A program made the position numbers and the translations under genes. From contig QRFJ01000294.1 in the NCBI GenBank assembly GCA_006176705.1, positions 868,001 through 932,000 of the forward strand: 64,000 nt of DNA. Reading direction: 5' to 3'. The stretch comes from Cocos nucifera (Eukaryota; Streptophyta; Magnoliopsida; Arecales; Arecaceae). The notes under the pieces were generated by a model that worked only from the letters and a program-made list of their open reading frames with translations, searched no databases and was not told the origin of the DNA. Shown one piece after another: positions 33,960 to 44,661 of the stretch. Each line of letters opens with the position of its first letter. The first letter of the stretch is position 1.

Positions 33960-34199
33960 TGGGAGAGAGGTTAGGATAGTCGATGGCACCAACGGCGATA
34001 AGAGAAGGATAGAGAGTGGGGAGGGAATTGATGATAGGAAAGTGGGTGAGTGGCATAGGGCGGGGTTGAAGGTGGTGGTCTTGTTGTCGTGGGTGACGAG
34101 GAGAGAGCTCAAGGGGTTGGTGGAGATGGTGAATGGAGGGTCACGGTTAGGGAGGGAGAGGGCGAGGTAGCGGCAGAAAGTGAAAGTGTTGAAGAGGGA
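33960..34199 (-). other. possible captured exon inside the Helitron-like element
   Basis: The - strand stays open for about 75 codons with strongly C-ending codons, reading FNTFTFCRYLALSLPNRDPP, then FTISTNPLSSLLVTHDNKTT. This codon use differs from the surrounding A+T-rich DNA and looks like host coding sequence. I do not recognise the protein. A compositionally biased non-coding origin is possible. Confidence 0.35.
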
Positions 34200-34400
34200 A
34201 GGATCAAAAAAAAAAAAAAGAAAAAAAAAATCCCATGCATCATATAGGATTATAAGCTAGTTTTCTTTTTTTACTTGAAATCTCTCAGCTGTTAATTGAT
34301 GTTTAGTGACAGGTGTCTGGAGGAGGGAGCGGAGGATTTTTTGTTGAAGCCCATCTAGCCGTCGAATGTGTCACGGTTGTGTAACAGGGTCCTGGGATGA

Positions 34401-35054
34401 CAACCGTTGGATCTGATGTCCCCTCTTCATGAATGGGCCCCATTTGAGTTCAGGGTCTCCTTTCTTTTGGACGGTTTGCTGGAATGTATCATTGGTAGAA
34501 TGGGTTAAAAAAGGAGAGCCAAGGATGGAAAAAAATGCTATGTTTTGCTTTTTTGGTATTGATAGTGATCAATGTCTTAGAAAGCCCCAAAAGCTTAGCT
34601 AGAGAATGGTGCCATATGATTCCAGTTATGAACAAATCTAATCTAGCCTTCTGTATTAATTTTGTTATGCCAAGCACTCTGACCGATGGAGTTGTAGATG
34701 TTCCTTATGCATCTACATAGTTCAGGCTTGGCCATGGACTTGTTGCTAAGCATAACGAATGGTATAATTAAAAATGGTTTCATGTGTGGCATACTGTACC
34801 TAACCATACATGGTGCAAAAAGTTGATAAGTTGAACCGATCTTACACTGGACATAGCAATATTGTATCAAGATGGTACTACTATGAGCCTGATAACAAGA
34901 TGACGAATCTTATTTATACATGATGCTATTTTTGTAGCGTGTGATCATGTTTGAAGAAAATTATTTGCTCAATTTTCATGCTAATTTGTTATCTTATTCA
35001 TAATTTAGAGCAATAAGTATTGGATTTCTTTTATGATTGAACTATGTATGCAAA
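34401..35054. other. 3' flank of the response-regulator locus; nothing recognised
   Basis: No domain, RNA gene or transposon terminus seen. Short ORFs at 34489-34870 overlap on both strands and show no family resemblance. Confidence 0.4.
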
Positions 35055-35317
35055 TAGGAACGGCAATAGGTCAGGTATGAATATCTATACCTACTCCATA
35101 ATTAAAAACTTCATACCCATATCTGCTCCGTATCCATCTTGAGTTGGGACTGATTGGATAAAGTAGATGGTGTGGATCAGATTAAATCGGATCGAGTAGA
35201 TAAGATCGATTGGATCATATTGGATTAGGTAAGGAATCCATCATGCAAATATTCTAAATAATTGTAAGGAATCCATATGATATTTCACAGTGCCTACCCC
35301 ATATAATTTTTGTTCTA
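35055..35317. mobile_element. hAT-like MITE
   Basis: 263 bp with exact 8-bp TSD TATGCAAA (35047-35054 and 35318-35325). Ends TAGGAACGGCAATAGG and, in reverse complement, TAGAACAAAAATTATA, a weak inverted repeat. The inside has repeated GGATC/GATTGGATC words, resembling other plant hAT MITEs with TAGGGGTGGCAA-type ends. No ORF. Confidence 0.68.
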
Positions 35318-35599
35318 TATGCAAATAAATAGGATGGATCAAAAATTTTGTGATCCTTAAAATCCACACTTAATGTATTTGAGGAGACGGGTCATATCTT
35401 TTGCAAGAAAGAAAAATTTATTTTCCTTCACATAAATCCACCATTAGATCATCCACCACACAAATCTCAAAATAAGTCAGGTTCTATCATTCATCTACCT
35501 ACGTAGATCTCAAAGTAATCAGTGGGTGATCCAAGATGGATCCATATAGATGCTCTTGCAAACTAGAGTTGAGTTTTTTTATAAAAAAAATATTTTTTT
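35318..35599. other. no feature recognised
   Basis: Low-complexity A/T tracts at 35575-35600; otherwise unremarkable sequence between the MITE and the second LINE. Confidence 0.4.
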
Positions 35600-36990
35600 T
35601 AATGAGGCATGGAATTGTGGTGGATTGAGTACCTCTATTGATATACTTGAGCACCTCCATGGTGGATTATAGGATGGAGACTCTGGAGAGCCAAGTATTC
35701 TAGGATGGAGGAGTCAATTCGGGGTTGACTAGAGGGTTGGCAGGCTAGATGTTTATCCATGATAGATGGAGTCACTCTGATTTGATCGATGCTCAACTCA
35801 TGATGTCCAACACCATCCTTTCAAAAGCAGTGGTTATGAAAATCGAGCAACACTTCAGGTACTTCTTGTGGGGATCTCACCAAGGCAGTGGTGGAGTTCA
35901 TCTATTAGCTTAGGATATTGTTTACTAGCTGACTAGGAAAGAGGGATTGGGCATTCAATCCCTTATGGTAAGATGTGAGGCCCTGATTATTCAACATGCT
36001 ATTTGATTCTTGCTTCAGTCGAATTATATTTGGAGTGCTATGATGAGAACCAAGTATGGCTCTTGGACTATTGGCACTAATATCCAAGCTTGTCGGAGGA
36101 GTTCCTTCATGTGGAAGGAAATTTGCTCCTAAGCCCAGGTGATTCTAGATTGAGTCAGGTGGATTGTGGGTGATGGGTAGGACATTGACTTCACACAAGA
36201 CCCATGGATCACTGAGTTGTCGATGGATTGTTGGCCAACCTTGTCAGCATGGAGACTGTGGACTCAATGTGGGTTGCTGGTCTACTCTAGCCAAAGGGAA
36301 GAGGATGGTGTGTTGATGTGATTTCCTAGCTCCTTGGGCCGGCTCTAGTGGAAATGGTGCTAGGTATTGCTATCCCTGTATACGGCAGATGGGATGTGAG
36401 AGTTTGGGGTTTTGCTTGTACATCAAGGGTAGTGATGAGAGACCTCTATGAGGAGTTTAAGGTGGAGATAGTCAGAAGACTAGATAGGGTGTAGATCTGG
36501 AGGCTTCATGTCCATCCGAGGGTGAGCCTTTTCTTTTGGAAGGTGGCTTGGCACCACCTTCGACCAGGGCTGTGTTGTGAGCCAGGGTATGGACCTCACT
36601 CTGATCTGCCCAAGCAGCTATAGGGATGAAGAGATGGTGGACCATGTCCTGTTTCTTTGTCCCACAGCTTGATAGGTATGGAGTTTGGCGGGGCTTTACT
36701 CAGTAGCCATCTCCTCTATGGAGCCAGCTCAGAACTTCTAGGAGAGGCAACGACAGAGCTTAGAGTCTGATTCCTCCAAGGTAATGGGGATCAGGGCGGC
36801 TTATATTGCTTATCATATTTGGCAGGGCGGCTTAGACTTGTGGTAGATGGCCTCTTTTGTGGCAGAGCATATCGGAGGAATTACCTAGACTAAGATGGCT
36901 GATGTACCGTAGGCATTCAAGAATATTTTTTTTTAAAATCTTTTTTACTATGTTTATACTCAATATGTATGAGTGCTCCATCTTATCAAA
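35600..36990 (+). pseudogene. second L1-type LINE, 5'-truncated with RNase H deleted
   Basis: Reads, in shifting frames, ILSKAVVMKIEQHFRYFLWG, SHQGSGGVHLLA, GLGIQSLMVRCEALIIQHAI, NYIWSAMMRTKYGSW, SSFMWKEICS, RWIVGDGQDIDF, DVRVWGFACTSRVVMRDLYE and RRLDRVWIWRLHVHPRVSLF FWKVAWHHL. It then jumps from AAYIAYHIWQG to MASFVAEHIGGIT and KNIFF, so the RNase H core is missing. 5' truncation is normal for LINEs. An A-rich tail lies near 36990. Useful as the in-window reference for rebuilding the interrupted LINE at 12430-30820. Confidence 0.87.
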
Positions 36991-38549
36991 AAAATAAACT
37001 AATCATGCAGTATCTAATTAGCATAGAAGGTGGCATTTTCCAATGGAGGTTTCTTGTGCTTGAAGTCTCCTTTATGCTAAGTGGCTTGCTTCCATACAAA
37101 TTTGGCTAGCTTCTTACTTTCTACATACCGTAGGAGTCAATATGGCCAAACATTTCTTTCTTGTAATGTTACGTTGGAATAATCAAAACCAAATTTATCT
37201 TATTCTCTTATCATGAAACTAGCATTGAAGTGATGCAACTAACGTCCTGCTGTTTTCTAAAAGCCTATGCTCTAGGGAGTATAGCTACTTGTCTCATATA
37301 ATTTAAATTCTGAGGCAATTAAAATGATCTAGCCTGTTGCATGTTATTTGCCTTTAGAGTTAGGTAGGATTAGAACCAATATATATATATATATTGTCAT
37401 GTAAGAGCTAGTAGAGGTTATTGTAATTTTATTTTTGGCTGATACCAACCTTTAGTTGGAGGACCTTATTTTGGATATTGTGTAGACATGCCATTATAAG
37501 CTGAGAGACACCCCCCCCCTCCTCTTTTTCTTAATCAAATTGTATACTTAAATGCCTGCAAAAGGGGAGGTTCATGGAGTAAATTGCTACAAATATTATT
37601 CATATTAAATAACATAAAAAAAAAAAGTTTTAATTGCAATTTCATTATACAGTTTTAGTGCTACATTTCTCTTTTGGTTAACTTAATATTAAATGTCAAT
37701 AAGGGGTAACTCATGCCTAAAGGCTTAGAAAATGAAAGAAAAAATCAAACAAGACTCCGCACGCATTCAAATTAAAATGGATGAATGAAGTTGAGTTTAA
37801 TAGGAGCAGGTTAGATTGTCGTTTGATTTGGTAAAATAACTACAGCACGCCCTGTATTGCCCATCAGGCCACCCACATCTTCGGAGTTTTTGCTGATTCT
37901 TATAGCCGTGATGTCTTCAATCAAGACCTGTTTATAAACTTAAATCACACAACTGAACGTGACTTTTCCAATGTGAATTTCTTATGCATTATATCCTGTG
38001 TATGATTTGCTTTCATTGAAATTGGAGGATCATATCTTCATATGACAGCTTTGTGGGTTATTGAACTGGCAATAAAAATAATTCTTCCCACAAAATCCTC
38101 TGAAAATTTATTGCTTCTTATGTTGAATACCCCATGAATTTGTCGTGCTAGTGTTAAATATATAATTACTTCATCAATTGGTAGCAACTAGTCTTAGATA
38201 GTTGGCACATTAATCTACTATTATAATGTATATGGGTCATATGCTTTTTTTTTATTTTATTTTATTTTCTATTTTATAAATTCAACAACATGTGTTTCCT
38301 AGAAATGCTTGTGTGAGAGAGAAAGTTAGGAAGTTCGATCTACTTAACTAGAAAAAGAGAGGGGATTAAGATTTTTATCCATTCTCTCCAAATATTGAGT
38401 TGCAACTATTTACAAGGGATCGCAACAATCTTTGCCCTCTCCCACATGCATCACATGTGCTCGATAATAAAAGCAATGTGCTTTGCAAGAACTCAAAGAA
38501 GTGGACCATCAGAATAATAAAGTAGCCAGACCAAAGGTATGATCTTTTA
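36991..38549. other. no gene recognised
   Basis: A+T-rich, with a (TA)n run at about 37380, a C-run at 37511 and a T-rich stretch at 38246-38275. No ORF above 60 codons with any family resemblance. It could be old intergenic or transposon DNA. Confidence 0.4.
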
Positions 38550-38911
38550 TATTAGGAATAAATTTGTAGCTAAAAGATATAAAGGAAGAAATGTCTTGTT
38601 TTTATTGGCTATAACAATAGGTTTATATACACCTTGTATAAGATCAACATCCCCACATCGAAGGGATTGTGCAAGACTTGATACAAAAAAAAAATCTACA
38701 TAAACATTCACACTCTTGACATGAGACATGATAAATTTTCATTAAAGAATGGAATATGTCTTGATTACATATTCCGTCACATCATAGCTAGTCATATTTA
38801 TCTAATTTGGTGTCAAAAGAATCAAGATATGATTTTTCATATCGTAGCTATCCATATCTATCTAATTTGATACCAAGAGAATCAAGAAGAACCAATGTAT
38901 GATTTTCATCA
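38550..38911 (-). repeat. copia-C 3' LTR
   Basis: 362 bp in plus sense TATTAGGAATAAATTTG...TTTTCATCA; TG has become TA. Partner of 44280-44656. Confidence 0.87.
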
Positions 38912-39300
38912 CTTTTCCTCAAGTTGGTGTATGGGGGTTTACAACGCCCAACTTGCCACCAATGAAATGGAATGTATCTTTGCCTAAGACTTTAGTGAAA
39001 ACATCAGCTAACTGGTGAGCAGAGAAAATAAACTTGATATGGAGTAGGCCGAACTGAATTTTCTTATGAATGAAATAGTAATCCAATTTGATGTGCTTCA
39101 TGTGTTCATAAAATATGGGATTTGCGACAATATGAAGAGCGGCTTTATTATCACAATACAATATCATAAGTGTAGAATGAGTGATACCTAGATCATGGAA
39201 TAAGTATCTTAATCATTGCATTTCACAGGCTATTGTAGTGATAGCACTATACTTGGCTTACGTAGAGGAGTCTAAGACAGTAGCTTGTTTCTTTGTCTAC

Positions 39301-40898
39301 TGATAAACACATTAAATATATATATATAAGTATTAATTTATTAATTAATTTATCTTTATTTTTTAAGAATTGATATTTTTATCTTATCTTTTGTAGAAAA
39401 AAGATCATGGATGAAAAGAACTTGATTTATGGGTTAAAACAAAAAAAATTTAGAGCAAATCAGACCTAAATTAGACCCAAAATGAAGATTTAAAGGAAAG
39501 AAAAGGAAATAAAAAATAAAAAAACCAGCCCAAAAATCCAGTCCAAAATAGCTTATTAGGCCGGCCAGTGCATAGTGGATCGACCGATCGATCCATGGAT
39601 TAGGCGCGGATCGCCCAGCTTAGTAGGCGCGCCCAATCAAGGGCCGCCGCGTGGCACACCTGGACTGCTAAGGAGTTTATAGAAAAACCCTTGCGGCTCA
39701 TAGGGTTAAAATGATAATTTCGTCACAAACAGAGCATGGTGATTGGTGGAGATCTTCGGTGCAGTCAGTCCATGGTGGTCCATAGGAATAGGAGTGCACC
39801 ATCCAACGGTCTCTGTTCATGCCGACCAAGATCCAATGGCCAGCATCAGATCCCAGGTTAATCAGGACTGCCCGCCCCTTAATGCATGATCTAACGGCCA
39901 GAAATTACACCGATGAAGATCTGATGGTCAGAATTCTATCCAGACTTATTTTCTTTGATTTTATGCCATTTTTAACTCAAATTTCTTTAATTTTTCCTCT
40001 ATAAAAGGCCCTCCTCTAAAACCTAACGAGCCATCAGCCCCTCCAAAGCCCTCTTTTGACCTAAAACTCCCTCTCTCTCTCCCCCCTCTATTTCTCTCCC
40101 TCAAGCCCTTCTTTCTTCAAGCTTTTCTTATTTCTTTCTCCAATAAACCATAAAATTCTCTAATTTCTCCAACAAATTTCTCTTCTACTCCTGATTTCTG
40201 TAACCAACTGTTGTCCAGGATCTTCTGCAAGGCTCCAAGGATGAAGATTTCAGTGAGAAGCTTCCTGATGGCCGGCTGATCGACTTATTCTCGGAAGATC
40301 ATTGTGATCTTATTTTATGGTATTTTTTATTTTCTATCTTTTATATTTTTTTAATTTATAATAAAGATTATTTTTATTTATAAAATCTTTGTATCTTAAT
40401 TTTCTTGCAATTGATCTAGAATAGTATATGACTCTTGGGATGAGCCATGATCTACGAATATGATTTATGCTTTTGAGATAAATTATATTTAGATTTTTTT
40501 TTATTATATCTAATTTAATTTAGACTAGTCTATAACTTTAAGAAACAGGCTGTGATCTAATGGTACAGACTGTGCTCTCTAAGATATATTATATCTTTAT
40601 TGATTAGATATCAATTACAGCATACTAAAAAGAATACTAACTGTTAGATAAGAGATCAATTGAGATCATGAGAATCCATCTCCATACTTGCAACTCCTCT
40701 TTTAATTAATTTACTATTTATTTACTTTTTTAATTAATTTAAGTAGCCTTTTAATTAATTAATTTTAATCTTACTTTTATTTTATAATTAAAATTATTTA
40801 AATATAATTAATATGATTCCTAAGGATATGATTTTGACTCATCCTATCTATATAGTAATAAGTTAAGTTTTATTTTTGACTGCCTACGACAACGATCA
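39301..40898 (+). mobile_element. gypsy-type solo LTR inside copia-C RNase H
   Basis: 1598 bp, TGATAAACAC...AACGATCA, with flanks TCTAC (39296-39300) and GCTAC (40899-40903), a 5-bp TSD with one change. On the - strand copia-C RNase H reads SSYIFLNFFSIFW up to it and resumes TKKQATV after it. The TGAT...ATCA ends, AT-rich start and long GC-rich middle resemble the gypsy LTR at 8141-9986, so it is probably of the same broad group. No internal region remains. Confidence 0.86.
40000..40008 (+). promoter_or_regulatory. TATA box of the solo LTR
   Basis: TATAAAAGG in the middle of the solo LTR, followed 60-100 bp later by CT-rich sequence (CTCCCTCTCTCTCTCCCCCC). This is the expected U3/R core-promoter position and supports the + orientation of the LTR. 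Confidence 0.6.
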
Positions 40899-43420
40899 GC
40901 TACCAAAAAATAGAAAAAAAATTAAGAAATATGTAAGAACTAGTAGTACAGCATCGAGACATAAGATAACTGGCCCAATTTGAGTCACAATAAGCTAAGA
41001 TGAATAGAGCTAGAAGAAGAAAGAAGAATGCCTTGCCCAGGATTGCCTTCGAGATAGCAAAATAAGAGGAGAGCAATAGTGAGGTGAGGTTAAGGAGGCT
41101 GATGCATAAATCGACTAAGAATGTGAATTAAGTAAATAATATCAAGCTGAGTGACTATAAGATAGATGAGTCAGCCAACGAGACGATAGTAGGAAGAAGG
41201 ACCATCAAATAATGGACCGTCAGAGTCTATGGACTTCAAATGTTGTTCCATAGGGGTCTCGATAGTTTTGTCTCTTGAGAGATCCATGTCTTCTAAAATT
41301 TTCAAGGTATATTTTCATTGTGGAAGAAAGATTCCTTTAGAAAATCAGGCAACCTCAATGCCTAAAAGATATTTCAAGAGTCCCTAATCTTTAATATAAA
41401 ATTTGGAGTGGAAATAGGACTTAAGTGCATCAATAGCCACAATATCATTACATGTTATGATGCTATCATCAATATAAACTAAGATGAAGAGTTGAGATGT
41501 GCCTTAAATGCGAAAGAAAAGGGAATAATTAGCACCAAACTAAGAAAAGCCAACATCAAATATGGCTTGAGAGAACTTTTGAAACCAATTTCTACCAACT
41601 TGTTTGCGGCCATTAATGACTTGTTCAATTTGCAAACTTGATTCTTCCCTTGGTGAGAATAATATGATGGAATTTTTATTTACACTTCTTCATATAAAAA
41701 TGTATTATTAACATCAAATTGATGCAAATTTCAATCATAAATTGTAGCAATGGCCCATAATCACCGAACTGTCACATGTTTGGCACTTGGGGTAAAGATC
41801 TCATAGTAGTCAATGCCTTCCTATTATGTAAATCCCTTGATAACAAATCTGACCTTATATCGCTTGACAGTACCATTAGATTTGTATGTGACCTTATACA
41901 TCCATTTGCAACCAATGGGTTATTTTTCAGGAGGTAGAGTGGTAATGGTCCAGGTATTATTTGCTTCAAGAGCTTGAATTTCTTTCTCTATTGCCTCTCA
42001 CCACTATGGGGATTTGATAGTCTGCGAAAAGGTTCTAAACTCGGGAATAGAAGTAAGGGCAGCAAGGTAAGCATGATGAGAAGAGAAAAAATTATCATAT
42101 CGTAAATAGTTGAAGAGTGTAAATGATGTTACCTGAGGATGAAAAAAAATCATCAAAGATGAGGATTGTAAGTATAAGAGCTTGGAGGCATTGATAGTGG
42201 AACGATAATAATTATTTAGGTAGGTAGGTCACTTGATAGGTCCAATAGAGTGATGCAAGAGGATTGGTTGAGGTGATATAGACAAGTTACTAGAAGAAGG
42301 TGATGGATCTGAGGTTGATGAAGATAGGGATGGGGACGTAGATGTGGTAGAGAAAAACTTATGGCCAAAGAATAAAGTTGTGCTGTCATTTAAAATAGTA
42401 GGTTGTATAGGAGGTGGTGTAGAAAAAGTAAAGTCAAGAGCAATATCGCTTGTAGAAAGAGGTAGGATTGGGCTAAGAGTAAGGAAACTTGATAGAATGT
42501 GTTAAAAAGAAAATATATCTTCAAAGAATCAACATCCCTAGTAGTGAATATTTGTTTTATTTTTATGTCATATACATGATAGCCTTTTTGTCCAAAAGGA
42601 TAACCTACAAAATTAATAGTATGAGCATCAAATTTATGTTTCTTATAAATATTAGATGCAAAGTATAAACAATCAAAAATCCTAAGATGACTATAAGTAG
42701 GTTGAGTACTGAATAAAATCTCATATAGAGAATAGTTAGATAAAATTGGATTGGAAATGTGATCAATCAAGTAAGTTGCTATAAGAGCACATTCACTCCA
42801 AAAATCAAGAGGAAGATGTGCCTGAAATCGCAAAGCATGGGCAACCTCAAGTAAATGCCTATGCTTGTGCTCTATAACTTCATTTTGTTGGAGAGCCCCA
42901 ACACAACTATGTTCATGAATAATACCCTCAAGGTGTAAAAAATGTTAGAATTTATGATGAAAAAAATTGAGACAATTATCGATCCTTATTCTTTTAATAT
43001 GGGTGTTGTGCGGGATTTCAATAAGCGAGATAAAATTTTAGATAAAATGCTAGGTTTGAGATTTTTATTGCATTAGATAGACCCATATAGCACGGAAAAT
43101 AGTCATCAACTAAAGTTAAGAAATGAGATGCATCACAATGATATTGTAACACTATAAGGACCTTAGATATCAAGATGGATTAATTCAAAATAAGCAATAG
43201 ATGAAATATAACTTAAAGAAAAGATAACGTTATTTGTTTAGCAATAGAGCAAACTTGACACAAATTTTTATTTGAAAATAAAATATCAAAAATAGTTTTG
43301 GATAAATAAAGTAATCGAGATAAAGATGGATGATCTAAATGACAATGCCAAAGTTTGAAGAACTGAGGAGATACCGAAAGGACAGCAATAGAGCTAAAAT
43401 CAAGTTAAAGACTATTGAGA

Positions 43421-44265
43421 CCTCTTGCTCTTTACCCAAACCAATCTCCATCTTCATTGATAGATCTTGTAAAATACATTTATCAAGATAAAAAATATGC
43501 CACAATTCAAACATTTTGTGAGGTTACTAATAGAGAGAAGGTTATGTTGAAATGATGAATATAAAGAAAATTGTTTATGAACAAAGAAGAATTAAGGATT
43601 GTTGTTCCTATGCATATAATATTGGATTTTTTGCCATCAAGGAGGGCTACCATTTTTTGGAGAATTTAAGATAGAAGAAGAGGTCAGAAGGGAGGAAGCA
43701 CACACTATATGATCAATGGCCCATTATCAATCACCCATAATTTAGAAAGGATAGAAAAATAAGCTAGAAGTATACCTGCTACATTGGTTGTTAGTGTTGG
43801 ACTATATGGAGAGATCAACATGAGTAGCTTGGCATATTGCTTTGGTGTAAAGATAGGAGCAATGATAGTGGGGGCATCATGAGAGCTGTTTTGATCAACT
43901 TATGTGGGAGTAGAAAAGACAAGGAGAGTAGAAGGTGCAAAACTTTTTTGCAACATTGGCCGTTCATATTAGAATATCTGAAGAAATCAAAGTAAGTAGC
44001 TTAGCATATTACTTGGTTATAAAGGTTGGGGTAATGGTAGTGGGAGCATCATGCAAGTCATTTTGATCAACTTATGTGAGAGTAGAAAAATAAAAGACAG
44101 TAGAAGGTGCACAACTTTCTGCAATGATGGTGGAAGATAGATTAACCAAGTAAGAAAAGTATTGTTGCAAAAAAAAAAAAAAAAGAAGTTTGGTGAACCT
44201 TGAAAGGAGTGAAAAAATTATAGATGTAGGAAGAATGCAAGAGAGAGAAGGAAGAGAGCAATTTT
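43421..44265 (-). pseudogene. gag: copia-C gag/protease region, unrecognisable in detail
   Basis: Position between the primer-binding site and the pre-integrase domain makes this the gag-protease region. I see only short decayed frames. A locally repeated block occurs at about 43795-43935 and 43965-44110 (GTAGCTTGGCATATTGCTT / GTAGCTTAGCATATTACTT, then GTGGGGGCATCATG / GTGGGAGCATCATG), a tandem duplication of roughly 175 bp. Confidence 0.55.
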
Positions 44266-44278
44266 CTACTCAGATACA
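44266..44278 (-). other. copia-C primer-binding site
   Basis: - strand TGTATCTGAGTAG, a degenerate match to TGGTATCAGAGC (initiator tRNA-Met), immediately inside the right LTR. Confidence 0.7.
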
Positions 44279-44279
44279 A

Positions 44280-44656
44280 TGTTAAAGAAGAAATTTGTAG
44301 CTAAAAGATGTGAAGGAAAAAATTTGCATCCAAAAGGCTTGCTTAAATTAGCTATGACAATGGGTTTATATACACTTTGTATGAGATTAGTATCCCTACA
44401 TTGAAGGGATTATATAAAGTTTGATACAAAGAAAATTTGCATAAATATTTACAATCTTGATATGAGGCATATGGTAACATTTGATTAAGGAATGGAATAT
44501 GTCTTGGTTACATATCTGGCCATATCATGTCATAGTTGATCATATTTGCCTAATTTGGTACCAAGAGAATTAAGACATGATTCTCATCATAGCTACCAAT
44601 ATCTATCTAATCTAACATTGAGAGAATCAAGAAAAACTAATGTATGGTTTCCATCA
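44280..44656 (-). repeat. copia-C 5' LTR
   Basis: 377 bp, TGTTAAAGAAG...TTTCCATCA in plus sense; direct-repeat partner of 38550-38911. Confidence 0.88.
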
Positions 44657-44661
44657 TTTCA

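Larger units (their letters stand above)
33469..34260 (+). mobile_element. non-autonomous Helitron-like element
   Basis: Starts TCTAATATATAT... and ends ...TATAAGCTAG, with A before and T after, the Helitron rule (TC...CTRR between A and T). The first 130 bp reads like Helitron 5' ends (AT-run, TATTAAAATGGAG, CCATGTGTCCCATTATCTAAG). Just before CTAG a weak hairpin-like CCCATGCATCATATAGG is present. An internal direct repeat of about 75 bp occurs at 33591 and 33739. It lies in intron 3 of the response-regulator pseudogene. There are no Rep/helicase domains. Confidence 0.6.
31884..34400 (+). pseudogene. type-A response regulator (cytokinin two-component) pseudogene
   Basis: Four exon-like blocks in order. 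Block 1 (31884-32009): MASERGG... then PPEPHMLAVYDSFINHAIIM. Block 2 (32088-32140): MTVDNGRRALELLKKSK, then GTAAAT. Block 3 (32231-32294 plus 33401-33407): GGCAG before ESSQLKEILVVIMSSENVPN and QISR, then GTACTT. Block 4 (34313-34400): GACAG before GTGT, reading CLEEGAEDFLLKPI, stop, PSNVSRLCNRVL. This is the receiver-domain exon order of plant type-A RRs. VDDS has become VYDS; the part with the phosphoacceptor Asp is deleted between two ELL codons; the first junction is out of phase; TAG follows KPI. A hAT element splits block 3 and a Helitron-like element lies in intron 3. Confidence 0.82.
38919..43420 (-). pseudogene. pol: copia-C pol (integrase, RT, RNase H)
   Basis: Reading down the - strand: WHCHLDHPSLSRLLYLSKTI and CQVCSIAK at about 43350-43250 (pre-integrase zinc region); integrase C-terminal part at 42833-42390 with LPLDFWSECALIATYLID, YSHLRIFDCLYFAS and NFVGYPFGQKGYHVYD; RT from about 41970 with CKW-, FDVN-like and LVYIDDSIITCND pieces (YIDD catalytic box at about 41460); RNase H with CDSNWAS, and after the solo LTR, ILYCDNKAALHIVANPIFYE and KHIKLDYYFI, ending with DVFTKVLG. 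Stops and shifts occur throughout. The integrase core at 42850-43200 is badly decayed. Confidence 0.88.
38550..44656 (-). mobile_element. copia-C, nearly complete Ty1/copia element interrupted by a solo LTR
   Basis: Short LTRs at 38550-38911 and 44280-44656 match along their length (AAATTTGTAGCTAAAAGAT near the start, AATGTATG near the end). Flanks TTTTA (38545-38549) and TTTCA (44657-44661) fit a TSD with one change. The - strand carries an iMet-like primer site next to the right LTR, gag-pre-integrase, integrase, RT and RNase H in copia order, and a GAGGAAAAG purine tract before the left LTR. All coding parts are broken. RNase H is interrupted by a 1.6-kb gypsy-type solo LTR. Confidence 0.9.
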
